Positions 37,833-45,943 of a DNA stretch of 64,000 nt are shown here, piece after piece. The stretch spans positions 1 to 64,000 of the forward strand of contig QVMW01000006.1 of assembly GCA_003417655.1 (NCBI GenBank), given 5' to 3'. A program made the translations under genes and the position numbers. The notes under the pieces were generated by a model. It was not told where the DNA came from, searched no databases, and was given only the letters and a program-made list of their open reading frames with translations. Source of the DNA: Rhodobacteraceae bacterium 63075. Lineage in GTDB: Bacteria > Pseudomonadota > Alphaproteobacteria > Rhodobacterales > Rhodobacteraceae. The number at the start of each line of letters is the position of its first letter. The stretch's first letter is position 1.

Positions 37833-39752
37833 ATGCGCAAAAGTCCCGGCGAAAAGAACCGCTCCCAGGCGATCGTCACGCGACGGTCGCTGCTGGTGGG
37901 CGGGTTGCAGGCCGGGCTGGTGGGCGTTCTCGGCGCGCGGATGCACTACCTCCAGGTCAGCCAGTCCGACCAGTATCGCTTCCTGGCCGAGGAAAACCGC
38001 ATCAAGATCAGCCTGATCCCCCCGGAGCGCGGCCAGGTCTTCGACCGGACGGGACGTCTCGTCGCCGCCAACGTGCCGAGCTACCGGGTGACGATGACCC
38101 GCGAGGATACCATCGACATAGACGAGACGATCGCCCGCCTCGGCAAGCTCATCACGCTCGATCCCGTGCTTGTCGAAGAGGCCCGCGAGGAGCTGGCCCG
38201 GCGGCGCGGCGATGTCCCGGTGACGATCGCCGAGAAGATCAGCTGGGAAGAGCTCAGCCGCGTCGCCGCCAATGCCCCGGCCCTGCCAGGTGTCGAGCCG
38301 CAGGTGGCGCTGTCGCGGTCCTATCCGCTCAAGTCCGATTTCACCCATGTCGTCGGCTATGTCGGGCCGGTCTCGGACTATGACCTCGGTCGCATCGAAG
38401 ACCCCGACCCCCTGCTCAACCTGCCGCGCTTCCAGATCGGCAAGACCGGGCTCGAGGCGCGCGGCGAGGAGCTTCTGCGCGGCGAGGCCGGCACCCAGCG
38501 GCTCGAAGTCAACGCCGCGGGCCGCGAAGTGCGCGAGCTCGGCCGCGTCGAAGGCATGCCCGGCTCGGACATCCAGCTCACCATCGACCACATGCTGCAA
38601 AACTACGTTCAGGCAAGGCTCGGCGACGAAAGCGCCGCCGCCGTGGTGATCGATTGCGAAAGCGGCGATCTTCTGGCCATCGGCTCGGCGCCGGCCTTCG
38701 ACCCCAACCTCTTCGTCAACGGAATTTCCGTGACCGATTACAAGAAACTCATCGAGAACGACCGCCGCCCCCTCGTGTCGAAATCGGTGCAGGGCACCTA
38801 TCCGCCCGGCTCCACCTTCAAGATGATCACCGCGCTCGCCGCGCTCGAAGCCGGGGTCATCTCGCCCGAGGACACCTTCCGCTGCAATGGAAAGCTTGAG
38901 GTGCACAACCAGGAATTCGGCTGCTGGAAGCGCTCCGGGCATGGCAATGTCGACCTGCTCGCCTCCCTGCGCGAAAGCTGCGATGTCTATTTCTACGAGC
39001 TTGCCCTCGAGGTCGGCATCGAGCGCATTTCGGCCATGGCGCGCAAGTTCGGCATCGGGGTGCACCATGACATACCCATGTCCTCCGTCGCCAGCGGCCT
39101 CGCCCCCACGAAAGACTGGAAGCGGGAGGTGCGCGGCGAAAGCTGGGTGATCGGCGACAGCGTCAATGCCGCCATCGGGCAGGGCTTCGTTCTGGCCTCG
39201 CCGCTGCAACTGGCGGTGATGACCGCGCGGCTCGCCACGGGGCGCAGCGTCAGCCCCCGCCTGATCAAGACGATCGACGGCGAGGAGCAGCCCAGCGGGG
39301 CGGGCGCACCGCTCGATGTGAACGAGAACCACCTGCGCCAGATCCGCCGGGGGATGTATGAAGTGGTCAACCACGCGCGCGGCACGGGCCGCGGCAGCCG
39401 CATCATGGGCGAGGAGACGCGCATGGCCGGCAAGACCGGCACAAGCCAGGTCATCTCCCGCCGCGTCACCTGCGACGAGGTGCCCTGGCGGCAGCGCGAT
39501 CATGCGCTCTTCGTGGATTACGCGCCCTACGACAACCCGCGCATCGCCGTCTCGGTCGTGGTGGAGCATGGCTGCGGCGGGGCCCTTGCAGCCGCGCCCA
39601 TCGCCCGCGACATCACCTTGCAGGCGCTCTACGGCGAGGACCCGCCGCTTTCGGAATACCCGGCGCGCGACCGCGGCCGCATCGGCAGCCAGCAGGAACG
39701 CCTGCGCGAGATGCGCCCGCCGCCGCGCGGCGAGGAGCCTGGCCGCGCATGA
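37833..39752 (+). CDS. mrdA: Penicillin-binding protein 2 (elongasome transpeptidase)
   Basis: PBP2 (639 residues) cross-links new peptidoglycan during elongation. It has an N-terminal membrane anchor (SLLVGGLQAGLVGVLGA), the dimer domain with RGQVFDRTGRLVAANVPSY, and a transpeptidase domain with Ser327 in PPGSTFKM, SCD in RESCDVYFYE and Lys534 in GKTGTSQV. AGGAGG precedes the ATG at 37833. Its stop overlaps the rodA start (ATGA). Confidence 0.95.
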   Translation: MRKSPGEKNRSQAIVTRRSLLVGGLQAGLVGVLGARMHYLQVSQSDQYRFLAEENRIKISLIPPERGQVFDRTGRLVAANVPSYRVTMTREDTIDIDETIARLGKLITLDPVLVEEAREELARRRGDVPVTIAEKISWEELSRVAANAPALPGVEPQVALSRSYPLKSDFTHVVGYVGPVSDYDLGRIEDPDPLLNLPRFQIGKTGLEARGEELLRGEAGTQRLEVNAAGREVRELGRVEGMPGSDIQLTIDHMLQNYVQARLGDESAAAVVIDCESGDLLAIGSAPAFDPNLFVNGISVTDYKKLIENDRRPLVSKSVQGTYPPGSTFKMITALAALEAGVISPEDTFRCNGKLEVHNQEFGCWKRSGHGNVDLLASLRESCDVYFYELALEVGIERISAMARKFGIGVHHDIPMSSVASGLAPTKDWKREVRGESWVIGDSVNAAIGQGFVLASPLQLAVMTARLATGRSVSPRLIKTIDGEEQPSGAGAPLDVNENHLRQIRRGMYEVVNHARGTGRGSRIMGEETRMAGKTGTSQVISRRVTCDEVPWRQRDHALFVDYAPYDNPRIAVSVVVEHGCGGALAAAPIARDITLQALYGEDPPLSEYPARDRGRIGSQQERLREMRPPPRGEEPGRA

Positions 39753-40888
39753 GCTATCTCGAGTATAACGTCAAATACGTCCCCACCGGGCCGCGCAAGT
39801 TCCTCTATATCAACTGGCCGCTCGCCCTGCTGCTCATCGCGGTCGCCTCGGTCGGCTTCCTGATGCTCTATTCCGTCGCGGGCGGCGATCTTTCCCGCTG
39901 GGCAGAGCCCCAGATGAAACGTTTCGGGGCCGGCTTCGTGATGATGATTGTCGTGGCGATGGTCCCGATCTGGTTCTGGCGCAACGTCTCGGCCGTCGCC
40001 TACGGCATCTCGCTGTTGCTGCTCGTCGCGGTCGAGCTCTTCGGCGAGACGGGCATGGGCGCGCAGCGCTGGATCGACCTCGGCATCGTCCGGCTTCAAC
40101 CTTCCGAGCTGATGAAGATCACGCTCGTGATGCTGCTCGCCGCCTATTACGACTGGCTCCCGCTCAAGCGCGTCTCGCACCCGCTATGGGTGGCGATCCC
40201 CGTGCTGCTCATTTTGCTGCCGACCCTTCTCGTCCTGCGCCAGCCCGATCTCGGGACTTCGATCCTGCTGCTCACGGGCGGCGGCGCGCTGATGTTCATC
40301 GCCGGCGTCCACTGGGCCTACTTCGCCGCCGTCATCGCCGCGGGCATCGGCCTCGTCACGGCCGTCTTCGAATCGCGCGGGACACCCTGGCAGATGCTCA
40401 ACAACTACCAGTATCGCCGGATCGACACTTTTATCGACCCGTCGGTCGATCCGCTCGGCGCGGGCTACCACATCACCCAGTCCAAGATCGCCCTCGGCTC
40501 GGGCGGCTGGACGGGGCGCGGCTTCATGCAGGGCACACAAAGCCGGCTCAACTTCCTGCCCGAGAAACACACCGATTTCATCTTCACGACGCTGTCGGAG
40601 GAGTTCGGCTTCATCGGGGCCTTCTCGCTCTTGGCGCTCTACGCGCTGATCATCCTCTTTTGCGTGGTCTCGGCGATCGGCAATGCCAACCGCTATGGCA
40701 GCCTGCTCACCCTCGGAATCGCCGTGACCTTCTTCTTGTTCTTCGCCGTCAACATGTCCATGGTCATGGGGCTCATCCCCGTCGTCGGCGTGCCGCTCCC
40801 GCTGGTCAGCTATGGCGGTTCGGCCATGATGGTGCTGATGATCGCCTTCGGGCTCGTGCAGTCGGCCCATGTTCACAGACCGAGGTAG
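39749..40888 (+). CDS. rodA: Peptidoglycan glycosyltransferase RodA
   Basis: RodA (379 residues) is the SEDS-family polymerase partner of PBP2, with about ten membrane helices. Diagnostic parts are QRWIDLGIVRLQPSELMK, LRQPDLGTSILL and the C-terminal PVVGVPLPLVSYGGSAM. It polymerises lipid II in the inner membrane. It closes the rod-shape operon; the next gene starts 4 bp later and may be carried on the same transcript. Confidence 0.95.
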   Translation: MSYLEYNVKYVPTGPRKFLYINWPLALLLIAVASVGFLMLYSVAGGDLSRWAEPQMKRFGAGFVMMIVVAMVPIWFWRNVSAVAYGISLLLLVAVELFGETGMGAQRWIDLGIVRLQPSELMKITLVMLLAAYYDWLPLKRVSHPLWVAIPVLLILLPTLLVLRQPDLGTSILLLTGGGALMFIAGVHWAYFAAVIAAGIGLVTAVFESRGTPWQMLNNYQYRRIDTFIDPSVDPLGAGYHITQSKIALGSGGWTGRGFMQGTQSRLNFLPEKHTDFIFTTLSEEFGFIGAFSLLALYALIILFCVVSAIGNANRYGSLLTLGIAVTFFLFFAVNMSMVMGLIPVVGVPLPLVSYGGSAMMVLMIAFGLVQSAHVHRPR

Positions 40889-40892
40889 TCCA

Positions 40893-41825
40893 ATGCCCGC
40901 AAACGTCCTCTTCGCCGCCAAGCCGGAGCGCTGGGACCAATACCGCGATGTCCTGCCCCGCGCCTTCGAGAAGGCCGGGCTCGATGTCGATCTGCGCCTC
41001 GATTTCGCGCCCGAAGAGGTCGATTACATCATCTACGCGCCCAATTCCGAGCTGCAGGATTTCACGCCCTACACCCGGCTCAAGGCGGTGATGAACATCT
41101 GGGCGGGTGTCGAGGCCATCACGCACAACGAGACGCTGAAGGCGCCGCTCACACGGATGGTCGATTTCGGCCTGCGTCAAGGCATGGTCGAATGGGTCAC
41201 GGGCCACACGCTGCGCCACCATCTCGGCATGGACGCCCATATCGTGAACCCCGAAAAGCGCTGGGAGCCAACGCCGCCGCCGCTGGCGCGCGACCGCCGC
41301 GTGACGGTGCTCGGGATCGGCGAGCTGGGGCTGGCCTGCGCCGAGGCGCTGGCGCAGCTCGGCTTCGACGTGGCCGGCTGGTCCCGCCGCCAGAAGAGCC
41401 ATGAAGACATCACCTGCTATTCCGGCGCGGACGGGCTGAAAGACGCCCTGAAGCGCTCCGATATCGTCATCCTGCTGCTCCCGCTCACACCGGAGACGGA
41501 AAACACGCTCGACGCCGAGGCGCTGGCGCTGATGCCTCGGGGCAGTTTCGTGATCAACCCGGGGCGCGGCCCGCTCATCGACGACGGCGCGCTTCTCGCC
41601 GCGCTGGACGCTGGGCATATCGCCCATGCCACGCTCGATGTCTTCCGCCGCGAGCCGCTGCCCGGCGATCATCCTTACTGGACGCACCCTTCCGTCACGG
41701 TCACGCCGCATATCGCCTCGGAAACCCGCGCCGAGACCTGCGCCGAAGTGCTCGCCGAGAACATCCGCCGCGGCGAGGCGGGCGCGCCCTTCCTGCATGT
41801 CGTCGATCGCGCAGCGGGCTATTGA
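40893..41825 (+). CDS. ghrA: D-2-hydroxyacid dehydrogenase, GhrA-like
   Basis: The 310-residue NAD(P)-dependent enzyme resembles glyoxylate/hydroxypyruvate reductase A. It has the Rossmann motif VLGIGELGLACAEAL near residue 135, catalytic Arg in VINPGRGPLIDD, Glu in DVFRREPLPGDHPYW and His in VTPHIASETR. It probably reduces glyoxylate or hydroxypyruvate in the cytosol, which could tie to glycine metabolism. The ATG at 40893 follows GAGGT. Its closeness to rodA seems positional, not functional. Confidence 0.85.
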   Translation: MPANVLFAAKPERWDQYRDVLPRAFEKAGLDVDLRLDFAPEEVDYIIYAPNSELQDFTPYTRLKAVMNIWAGVEAITHNETLKAPLTRMVDFGLRQGMVEWVTGHTLRHHLGMDAHIVNPEKRWEPTPPPLARDRRVTVLGIGELGLACAEALAQLGFDVAGWSRRQKSHEDITCYSGADGLKDALKRSDIVILLLPLTPETENTLDAEALALMPRGSFVINPGRGPLIDDGALLAALDAGHIAHATLDVFRREPLPGDHPYWTHPSVTVTPHIASETRAETCAEVLAENIRRGEAGAPFLHVVDRAAGY

Positions 41826-41826
41826 G

Positions 41827-41922
41827 GCCAAGGATTTTCGAAAATCCTTGGCGACGCGATTTCGAAATCGCGTCTTGAAGCGCGTTCGAACGCGCTTGCC
41901 CCAAGGCCTTTCGAAAGGCCTT
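41827..41922. repeat. Four consecutive perfect palindromes centred on TTCGAA
   Basis: Four loopless palindromes stand in a row: 41827-41852 (26 bp; half-site GCCAAGGATTTTC), 41853-41874 (22 bp; GACGCGATTTC), 41878-41897 (20 bp; AAGCGCGTTC) and 41903-41922 (20 bp; AAGGCCTTTC). All share the centre TTCGAA, but the outer arms are unrelated. The row fills the gap between a convergent pair, and its last two bases lie in the tetR stop codon. It may be a bidirectional 3'-end structure; a cruciform is also possible. Confidence 0.95.
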
Positions 41923-42508
41923 ACCCTGCCCCGACCGCGCGGCGCGCCATGTTCCAGTAGATATCCTCGACCTCTTCCAGCGAGAGCCGCCCGCCGCTGC
42001 GATACCAGGTGTTCACGCCGGTGAGCATGGCGATGACGGCCAGCGTCGCGACCTTGGCATCCTCGACCTCGAAAACCCCCGCCTGCGCCCCGCGCCGCAG
42101 GATGCCTTCAAGCTCATCCTCATAGGCCCGCCTTAGCGCCTCGATCCTGGCGAAGTTCTCCGCATCAAGGCTGCGCAGCTCCATATAGGCAATGAAGACC
42201 TCCTCGGGCCGCGCGATGTGATAACGGATGTGAAACCGCACGAAGCCCTCGAGCGCCGCGCGCGGCTCTGCCTCGGGCTCCCGTGCCCGGGCGCTGAGCA
42301 GATCGCCCATGTGACGCTCCATCAGCTCGAAGAGCAGGCTCTGCTTGTCGGCGGTGTAGTTGTAAAGCGCCCCGGCCTGAAGCCCGACCGCGCCCGCGAT
42401 CTGCCGCATCGAGACGGCCGCATAGCCCCGCTCCGCGAAAAGCCTGAGCGCCGCCTGCCGGATGCGCGGGCCGGTGATATCGGAGTGAGAGCCTTGCGTG
42501 CGTGCCAT
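41921..42508 (-). CDS. TetR-family transcriptional regulator
   Basis: The 195-residue repressor has an N-terminal helix-turn-helix (IRQAALRLFAERGYAAVSMRQIAGAVGLQAGALYNY, about residues 16-51) and an all-helical ligand domain. The fold resembles TetR proteins of acyl-CoA and branched-chain catabolism, but no target operon adjoins it. A perfect dyad lies 15 bp upstream of the start, so it probably represses itself. Its 3' end touches the palindrome row. Confidence 0.9.
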   Translation of the reverse strand: MARTQGSHSDITGPRIRQAALRLFAERGYAAVSMRQIAGAVGLQAGALYNYTADKQSLLFELMERHMGDLLSARAREPEAEPRAALEGFVRFHIRYHIARPEEVFIAYMELRSLDAENFARIEALRRAYEDELEGILRRGAQAGVFEVEDAKVATLAVIAMLTGVNTWYRSGGRLSLEEVEDIYWNMARRAVGAG

Positions 42509-42522
42509 GGGGCCACGTTAAC

Positions 42523-42536
42523 TGAACATGCGTTCA
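42523..42536. promoter_or_regulatory. Candidate TetR autoregulatory operator
   Basis: TGAAC-ATGC-GTTCA is a perfect dyad 15-28 bp before the tetR start codon, the normal place for an autorepression site. Confidence 0.55.
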
Positions 42537-42965
42537 AATCCTAGGGGCTGTGGGCATCGGCCCGGCCCCGTGGTCTGCGCCTGGCTCAGGGGCCGCGCGC
42601 AAAGCTGGGGCGCGTATTTGGCCTTGCGCGATTGGGCTGAAGAGCTAAATGGCAACTTGCAGCCCGGAGCGGACCTCGATCAGTCGCTCGCTTTGCTTGC
42701 GCAGCGCCAGCAGGTTGGGCGGGAAGTGTGAATTCGCTGCGCCCGCGCAGGCACACTGTCAAACACATGAAAGCTGCCATTCATGGCTTAGATTCAACGC
42801 CCCGCCATGCCGCAGCATCCACCAAGGTCAGCAATGCGCAAACAGTTAGGCGTTCACATTTTCGCCCCCCAAACATCTTGAGGTCATCCCTCCGGCTCTC
42901 CCTTATGCTCGCCCTGAGAAGCTCTAACTGCTAAGGATCACCGAAGAAGACCAAGGAGATTGCTG
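42537..42965. other. Intergenic region at the left side of an AT-richer islet
   Basis: These 429 bases contain no gene that can be defended. The first half is GC-rich and the second half becomes AT-richer towards the small membrane gene at 42966. No integrase, direct repeat or tRNA end was found that would mark an insertion point. Confidence 0.4.
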
Positions 42966-43286
42966 ATGCCAAAGCCGACCGAAGCGGACAAGATCAACTA
43001 CATCATGGAAATGGTGAACGAGCAGCGTAAAAGGAATAAGAAGTGGGGAGACTACGCTTTATTTATGATCGGCGCGATAGGCCTGAGCTACATGGTTTTT
43101 CAGTCAGTTTGGGGCGCCGCACTGGGTGGGTGGTTCGCTTGGATAGCACTAGGGGCGCGGCTAGCGATCATCGATGCGATCTACAGAGTTGAACAGAAAA
43201 GGGCTGTGGCTGAGTTCGATGGCGACTTTGAAAAACTCCAAGCAAGATTAAAAGTTTTCAAAGCGTCGAAAGGTTTGCTGTCATAA
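42966..43286 (+). CDS. Small membrane protein in an AT-rich islet
   Basis: The 106-residue product has a charged N-terminus (MPKPTEADKINYIMEMVNEQRKRNKKWGD), two hydrophobic segments (about residues 28-48 and 51-69) and a charged helical C-terminus. AAGGAG stands 7 nt before the ATG. A sampled 60-base line (43201-43260) has 26 G/C, far below neighbouring genes, which suggests acquired DNA. No family is recognised. It lies 87 bp before another AT-rich gene and may be its partner. Confidence 0.7.
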   Translation: MPKPTEADKINYIMEMVNEQRKRNKKWGDYALFMIGAIGLSYMVFQSVWGAALGGWFAWIALGARLAIIDAIYRVEQKRAVAEFDGDFEKLQARLKVFKASKGLLS

Positions 43287-43373
43287 CCGGAACAAGCTTT
43301 GAGGTTGAGAATTTTTTGGTCAGCATATTCAAACAAAACACAAAACCATCAGTATTGAGATGGAAAGGGGTTG

Positions 43374-43994
43374 ATGGCCGAACGCGACAAGAACAACCAT
43401 TTGAAACGCTGGGTTCGCATCATGAACAAGGGTCATGGCTACGCTGGTGTTTTCAATTACGACAACGACGTCGACAAGCGTATTGTTGAGAACAGCACCA
43501 TCGAAGAATGGCGCACGTCGATGAAGGCGGAGTTTGATGTTCAAATGGGGGTACCACAGCCAAACCCAAATGACCCACCAGATTTCTTCGTTTCAATCTT
43601 GGGTCAAACTCTCAACGTCGAACTCGTGCAACTTGTTGAGCAAGAACACAAAAGAAGGGCCACGAAGGATGAAACGCCATTCGCGGGGCAATTGTTCTTG
43701 GATATGCAATGGTCGAGAAAGAGATTCCTTTCCAAGTTGGCCCAGATCATTACAAAGAAGGGAGAAAAGTATAGGCAAAGAGAGCTGGAGATCGATGTAC
43801 TGCTCATTCACACAGCAGAGACTTGGCTGAATTCGACCGAAGCGCAGACGTGGCTCGAAGGCGGAAACGTTGACGCTCATCCCAGCATCCGATCCGTATA
43901 CCTCCTTTTCGAATACGAGCCTAGCAGAGGAGTAGATCGTTGGCCTGTTGTTCCAGTCTACGGCGAGCTGCCTCTGGATCCAAACGGCGGCTAG
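43374..43994 (+). CDS. Unknown AT-rich gene, possible PD-(D/E)XK-type fold
   Basis: The 206-residue cytosolic protein has the order DPPDFFVSILGQTLNVELVQLVEQE followed by KRRA. This recalls the D-x(n)-E-x-V core of restriction-endonuclease-like folds, though the Lys of a full ExK is not clear. A basic helical part follows (QWSRKRFLSKLAQIITKKGEKY). Line 43741-43800 has 26 G/C of 60, so composition differs from the chromosome. Function is not assigned; a defence or DNA-handling role is speculation based on fold-like pattern and composition. Confidence 0.65.
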   Translation: MAERDKNNHLKRWVRIMNKGHGYAGVFNYDNDVDKRIVENSTIEEWRTSMKAEFDVQMGVPQPNPNDPPDFFVSILGQTLNVELVQLVEQEHKRRATKDETPFAGQLFLDMQWSRKRFLSKLAQIITKKGEKYRQRELEIDVLLIHTAETWLNSTEAQTWLEGGNVDAHPSIRSVYLLFEYEPSRGVDRWPVVPVYGELPLDPNGG

Positions 43995-44284
43995 GTACGC
44001 ACTGCTACCATTGTCTTACCAGACCCTGCTGCACGATTCCATGGACGTCCGGTTCAGTAAAGCTGCACCACAGCGACTGGCCGCCCCATGAACGGCAGGT
44101 CAGGGCTGATCACGTTCCGAAGGGCGATGGTAGCTGGCAACTTCGCAAACCCCGCTCCCTGCGCGAACCAGAAATTCAGCCAACGCCTTATTCCAAATGC
44201 AGAGCACGACGCCGCCAAGCCCCCCGGACTTGCCTTCCGCGCCGCGCTCGTGCATCACCGAGAGGCAACTTTCGGGATCACGCC
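43995..44284. other. Intergenic region closing the AT-rich islet
   Basis: These 290 bases return gradually to the GC content of the chromosome. No gene, repeat or clear terminator was seen. The lipoprotein promoter should be near the right end. Confidence 0.4.
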
Positions 44285-44578
44285 ATGAAGCGCCTTGCCG
44301 CAATAGCTCTCGCCTTCAGCCTCGCCGCCTGCGCCGATTTTCCCGAGCTTGACGCCACGATCACTCCCGAAATGCGCCGCGCCGACTTCCCCCGCCTTGC
44401 GACGATCTCGGAGCTTCAGAACACCCCCGAACCGCGCATCACCGAGGCCACGCAAACCGGCCTCGAAGCGCGCATCGCCGCGCTGCGCGCCCGGGCGGGC
44501 CGCCTGCGCGGCGCTGTTGTCGGCCCCGAGGCACAAAAGCGCCTGAACACGCGGGTTTCCCTGCCGCCATCCGATTGA
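44285..44578 (+). CDS. Small lipoprotein upstream of hom
   Basis: The 97-residue product has a lipoprotein signal peptide with lipobox SLAAC (Cys16). The mature part contains a helical, Arg/Ala-rich stretch (EARIAALRARAGRLRG) that may be a short coiled coil. It is likely anchored in the inner or outer membrane. It ends 75 bp before hom but has no evident link to amino-acid synthesis. No named family is recognised. Confidence 0.75.
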   Translation: MKRLAAIALAFSLAACADFPELDATITPEMRRADFPRLATISELQNTPEPRITEATQTGLEARIAALRARAGRLRGAVVGPEAQKRLNTRVSLPPSD

Positions 44579-44653
44579 AACGCCGCGTTGCAAGCTCGCT
44601 CTTTAGCGGCTACACCCGCTCCGACCAGGATCGGTGAGAAAGAGGATCAGGCG

Positions 44654-45940
44654 ATGACGGCACCCCTACGTTTGGGCATAGCAGGGCTTGGAACAGTCGG
44701 CACCGGTGTCGTCAGGATCATCCAGGACAAGGCCGATCTGCTGGCCGCGCGCTGCGGCCACAGGATCGAGATCAGCGCCGTCTCTGCCCGCTCGCGCGCA
44801 AAGGATCGCGGCGTCGATCTCTCGGCCTACGCATGGGAAGATGACCCCGTCGCCCTCGCGCGGCGTGACGATGTCGATATCTTCGTCGAGCTGATGGGCG
44901 GCTCCGACGGCCCCGCCAAGGCCGCGACCGAGGCCGCCCTCGCAGCAGGCAAGGATGTGGTCACCGCCAACAAGGCGCTGCTGGCCCATCATGGCCAGGC
45001 CCTCGCCCGCGCCGCCGAGGAAAGCGGGCGCACGATCCGCTTCGAGGCGGCCGTCGCGGGCGGCATCCCCGTGGTCAAGGCGCTCACGGAAGGGCTCGCA
45101 GGCAACGGGATGACCCGTATCATGGGCGTCATGAACGGCACCTGCAACTATATCCTCACCCGCATGCAAAGCGCGGGACTGCCTTACGAAGAGGTCTTCG
45201 CGGAAGCCGACGCGCTCGGCTTTCTCGAAGCCGACCCCGAGCTCGATGTCGGCGGGATCGACGCGGGCCACAAGCTCGCCCTGCTCGCCGCCACGGCCTT
45301 CGGCGCGCAGGTCGATTTCGACGCGGTGGAACTTCAGGGCATCGGCGAGATCACCATCGAGGACATCCACGCCGCCGCCGACATGGGCTATCGCATCAAG
45401 CTGCTCGGCGTCGCCCAGATGACGGATCGCGGCCTCGAGCAGCGCATGTCTCCCTGCCTCGTGCCCGCCAGCAGCCCGCTCGGCCAGCTCGAAGGCGGCA
45501 CCAACATGGTCGTGCTCGAAGGCGATGCGGTCGAACAGATCGTGTTGCGCGGCCCCGGCGCGGGCGAAGGCCCGACCGCCAGCGCCGTGATGGGCGACGT
45601 GATGGACCTCGCCCGCGGCATTCGCACACCGATCTTCGGCCAGCCCGCCGCAACGCTCGAAAAGCGCCCGGCCGCTGCCAGCGCCACGCCCGCGCCCTAC
45701 TACCTGCGCTTCTCGCTGCTCGACAAGCCGGGCGCGCTGGCCAAGGTCGCGTCCACGCTGGGCGATGCCGGCATCTCCATCAACCGGATGCGCCAATACG
45801 GCCATGCCGACAGCTCCGCGCCGGTCCTGATCGTGACGCACAAGACCGCCCGGAGCGACCTCAAGTCAGCCATCGAGGCGATGGAAGAGCTCGGCGTGCT
45901 CGTCGGCAACCCGGTCGCGCTCCGGATCGAGGACGTCTGA
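44654..45940 (+). CDS. hom: Homoserine dehydrogenase
   Basis: The 428-residue enzyme reduces aspartate semialdehyde to homoserine, the branch to threonine and methionine. It has the NAD(P) motif GLGTVG (residues 11-16), VTANKALLAHHG near residue 100, MNGTCNYIL and catalytic Lys in GGIDAGHKLALL, plus a C-terminal ACT domain (YYLRFSLLDKPGALAKVAS) for feedback control. The ATG at 44654 follows AGGATCAGG. It ends 3 bp from a convergent gene; lysC is 7 kb downstream. Confidence 0.96.
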   Translation: MTAPLRLGIAGLGTVGTGVVRIIQDKADLLAARCGHRIEISAVSARSRAKDRGVDLSAYAWEDDPVALARRDDVDIFVELMGGSDGPAKAATEAALAAGKDVVTANKALLAHHGQALARAAEESGRTIRFEAAVAGGIPVVKALTEGLAGNGMTRIMGVMNGTCNYILTRMQSAGLPYEEVFAEADALGFLEADPELDVGGIDAGHKLALLAATAFGAQVDFDAVELQGIGEITIEDIHAAADMGYRIKLLGVAQMTDRGLEQRMSPCLVPASSPLGQLEGGTNMVVLEGDAVEQIVLRGPGAGEGPTASAVMGDVMDLARGIRTPIFGQPAATLEKRPAAASATPAPYYLRFSLLDKPGALAKVASTLGDAGISINRMRQYGHADSSAPVLIVTHKTARSDLKSAIEAMEELGVLVGNPVALRIEDV

Positions 45941-45943
45941 GCC

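Noticed and set aside
37812..39569. 585-codon frame opposite mrdA
   Set aside because: It is a shadow of PBP2; composition is dominated by Asp/Gly/Ala/His and no motif appears.
42528..42545. T-loop-like GTTCAAATCC suggesting a tRNA
   Set aside because: No acceptor or anticodon stems can be formed around it. The GTTCA belongs to the TetR-type dyad.
42537..42965. Possible mobile element next to the AT-rich islet
   Set aside because: No terminal inverted repeats, target duplications, transposase or integrase remnants could be seen.
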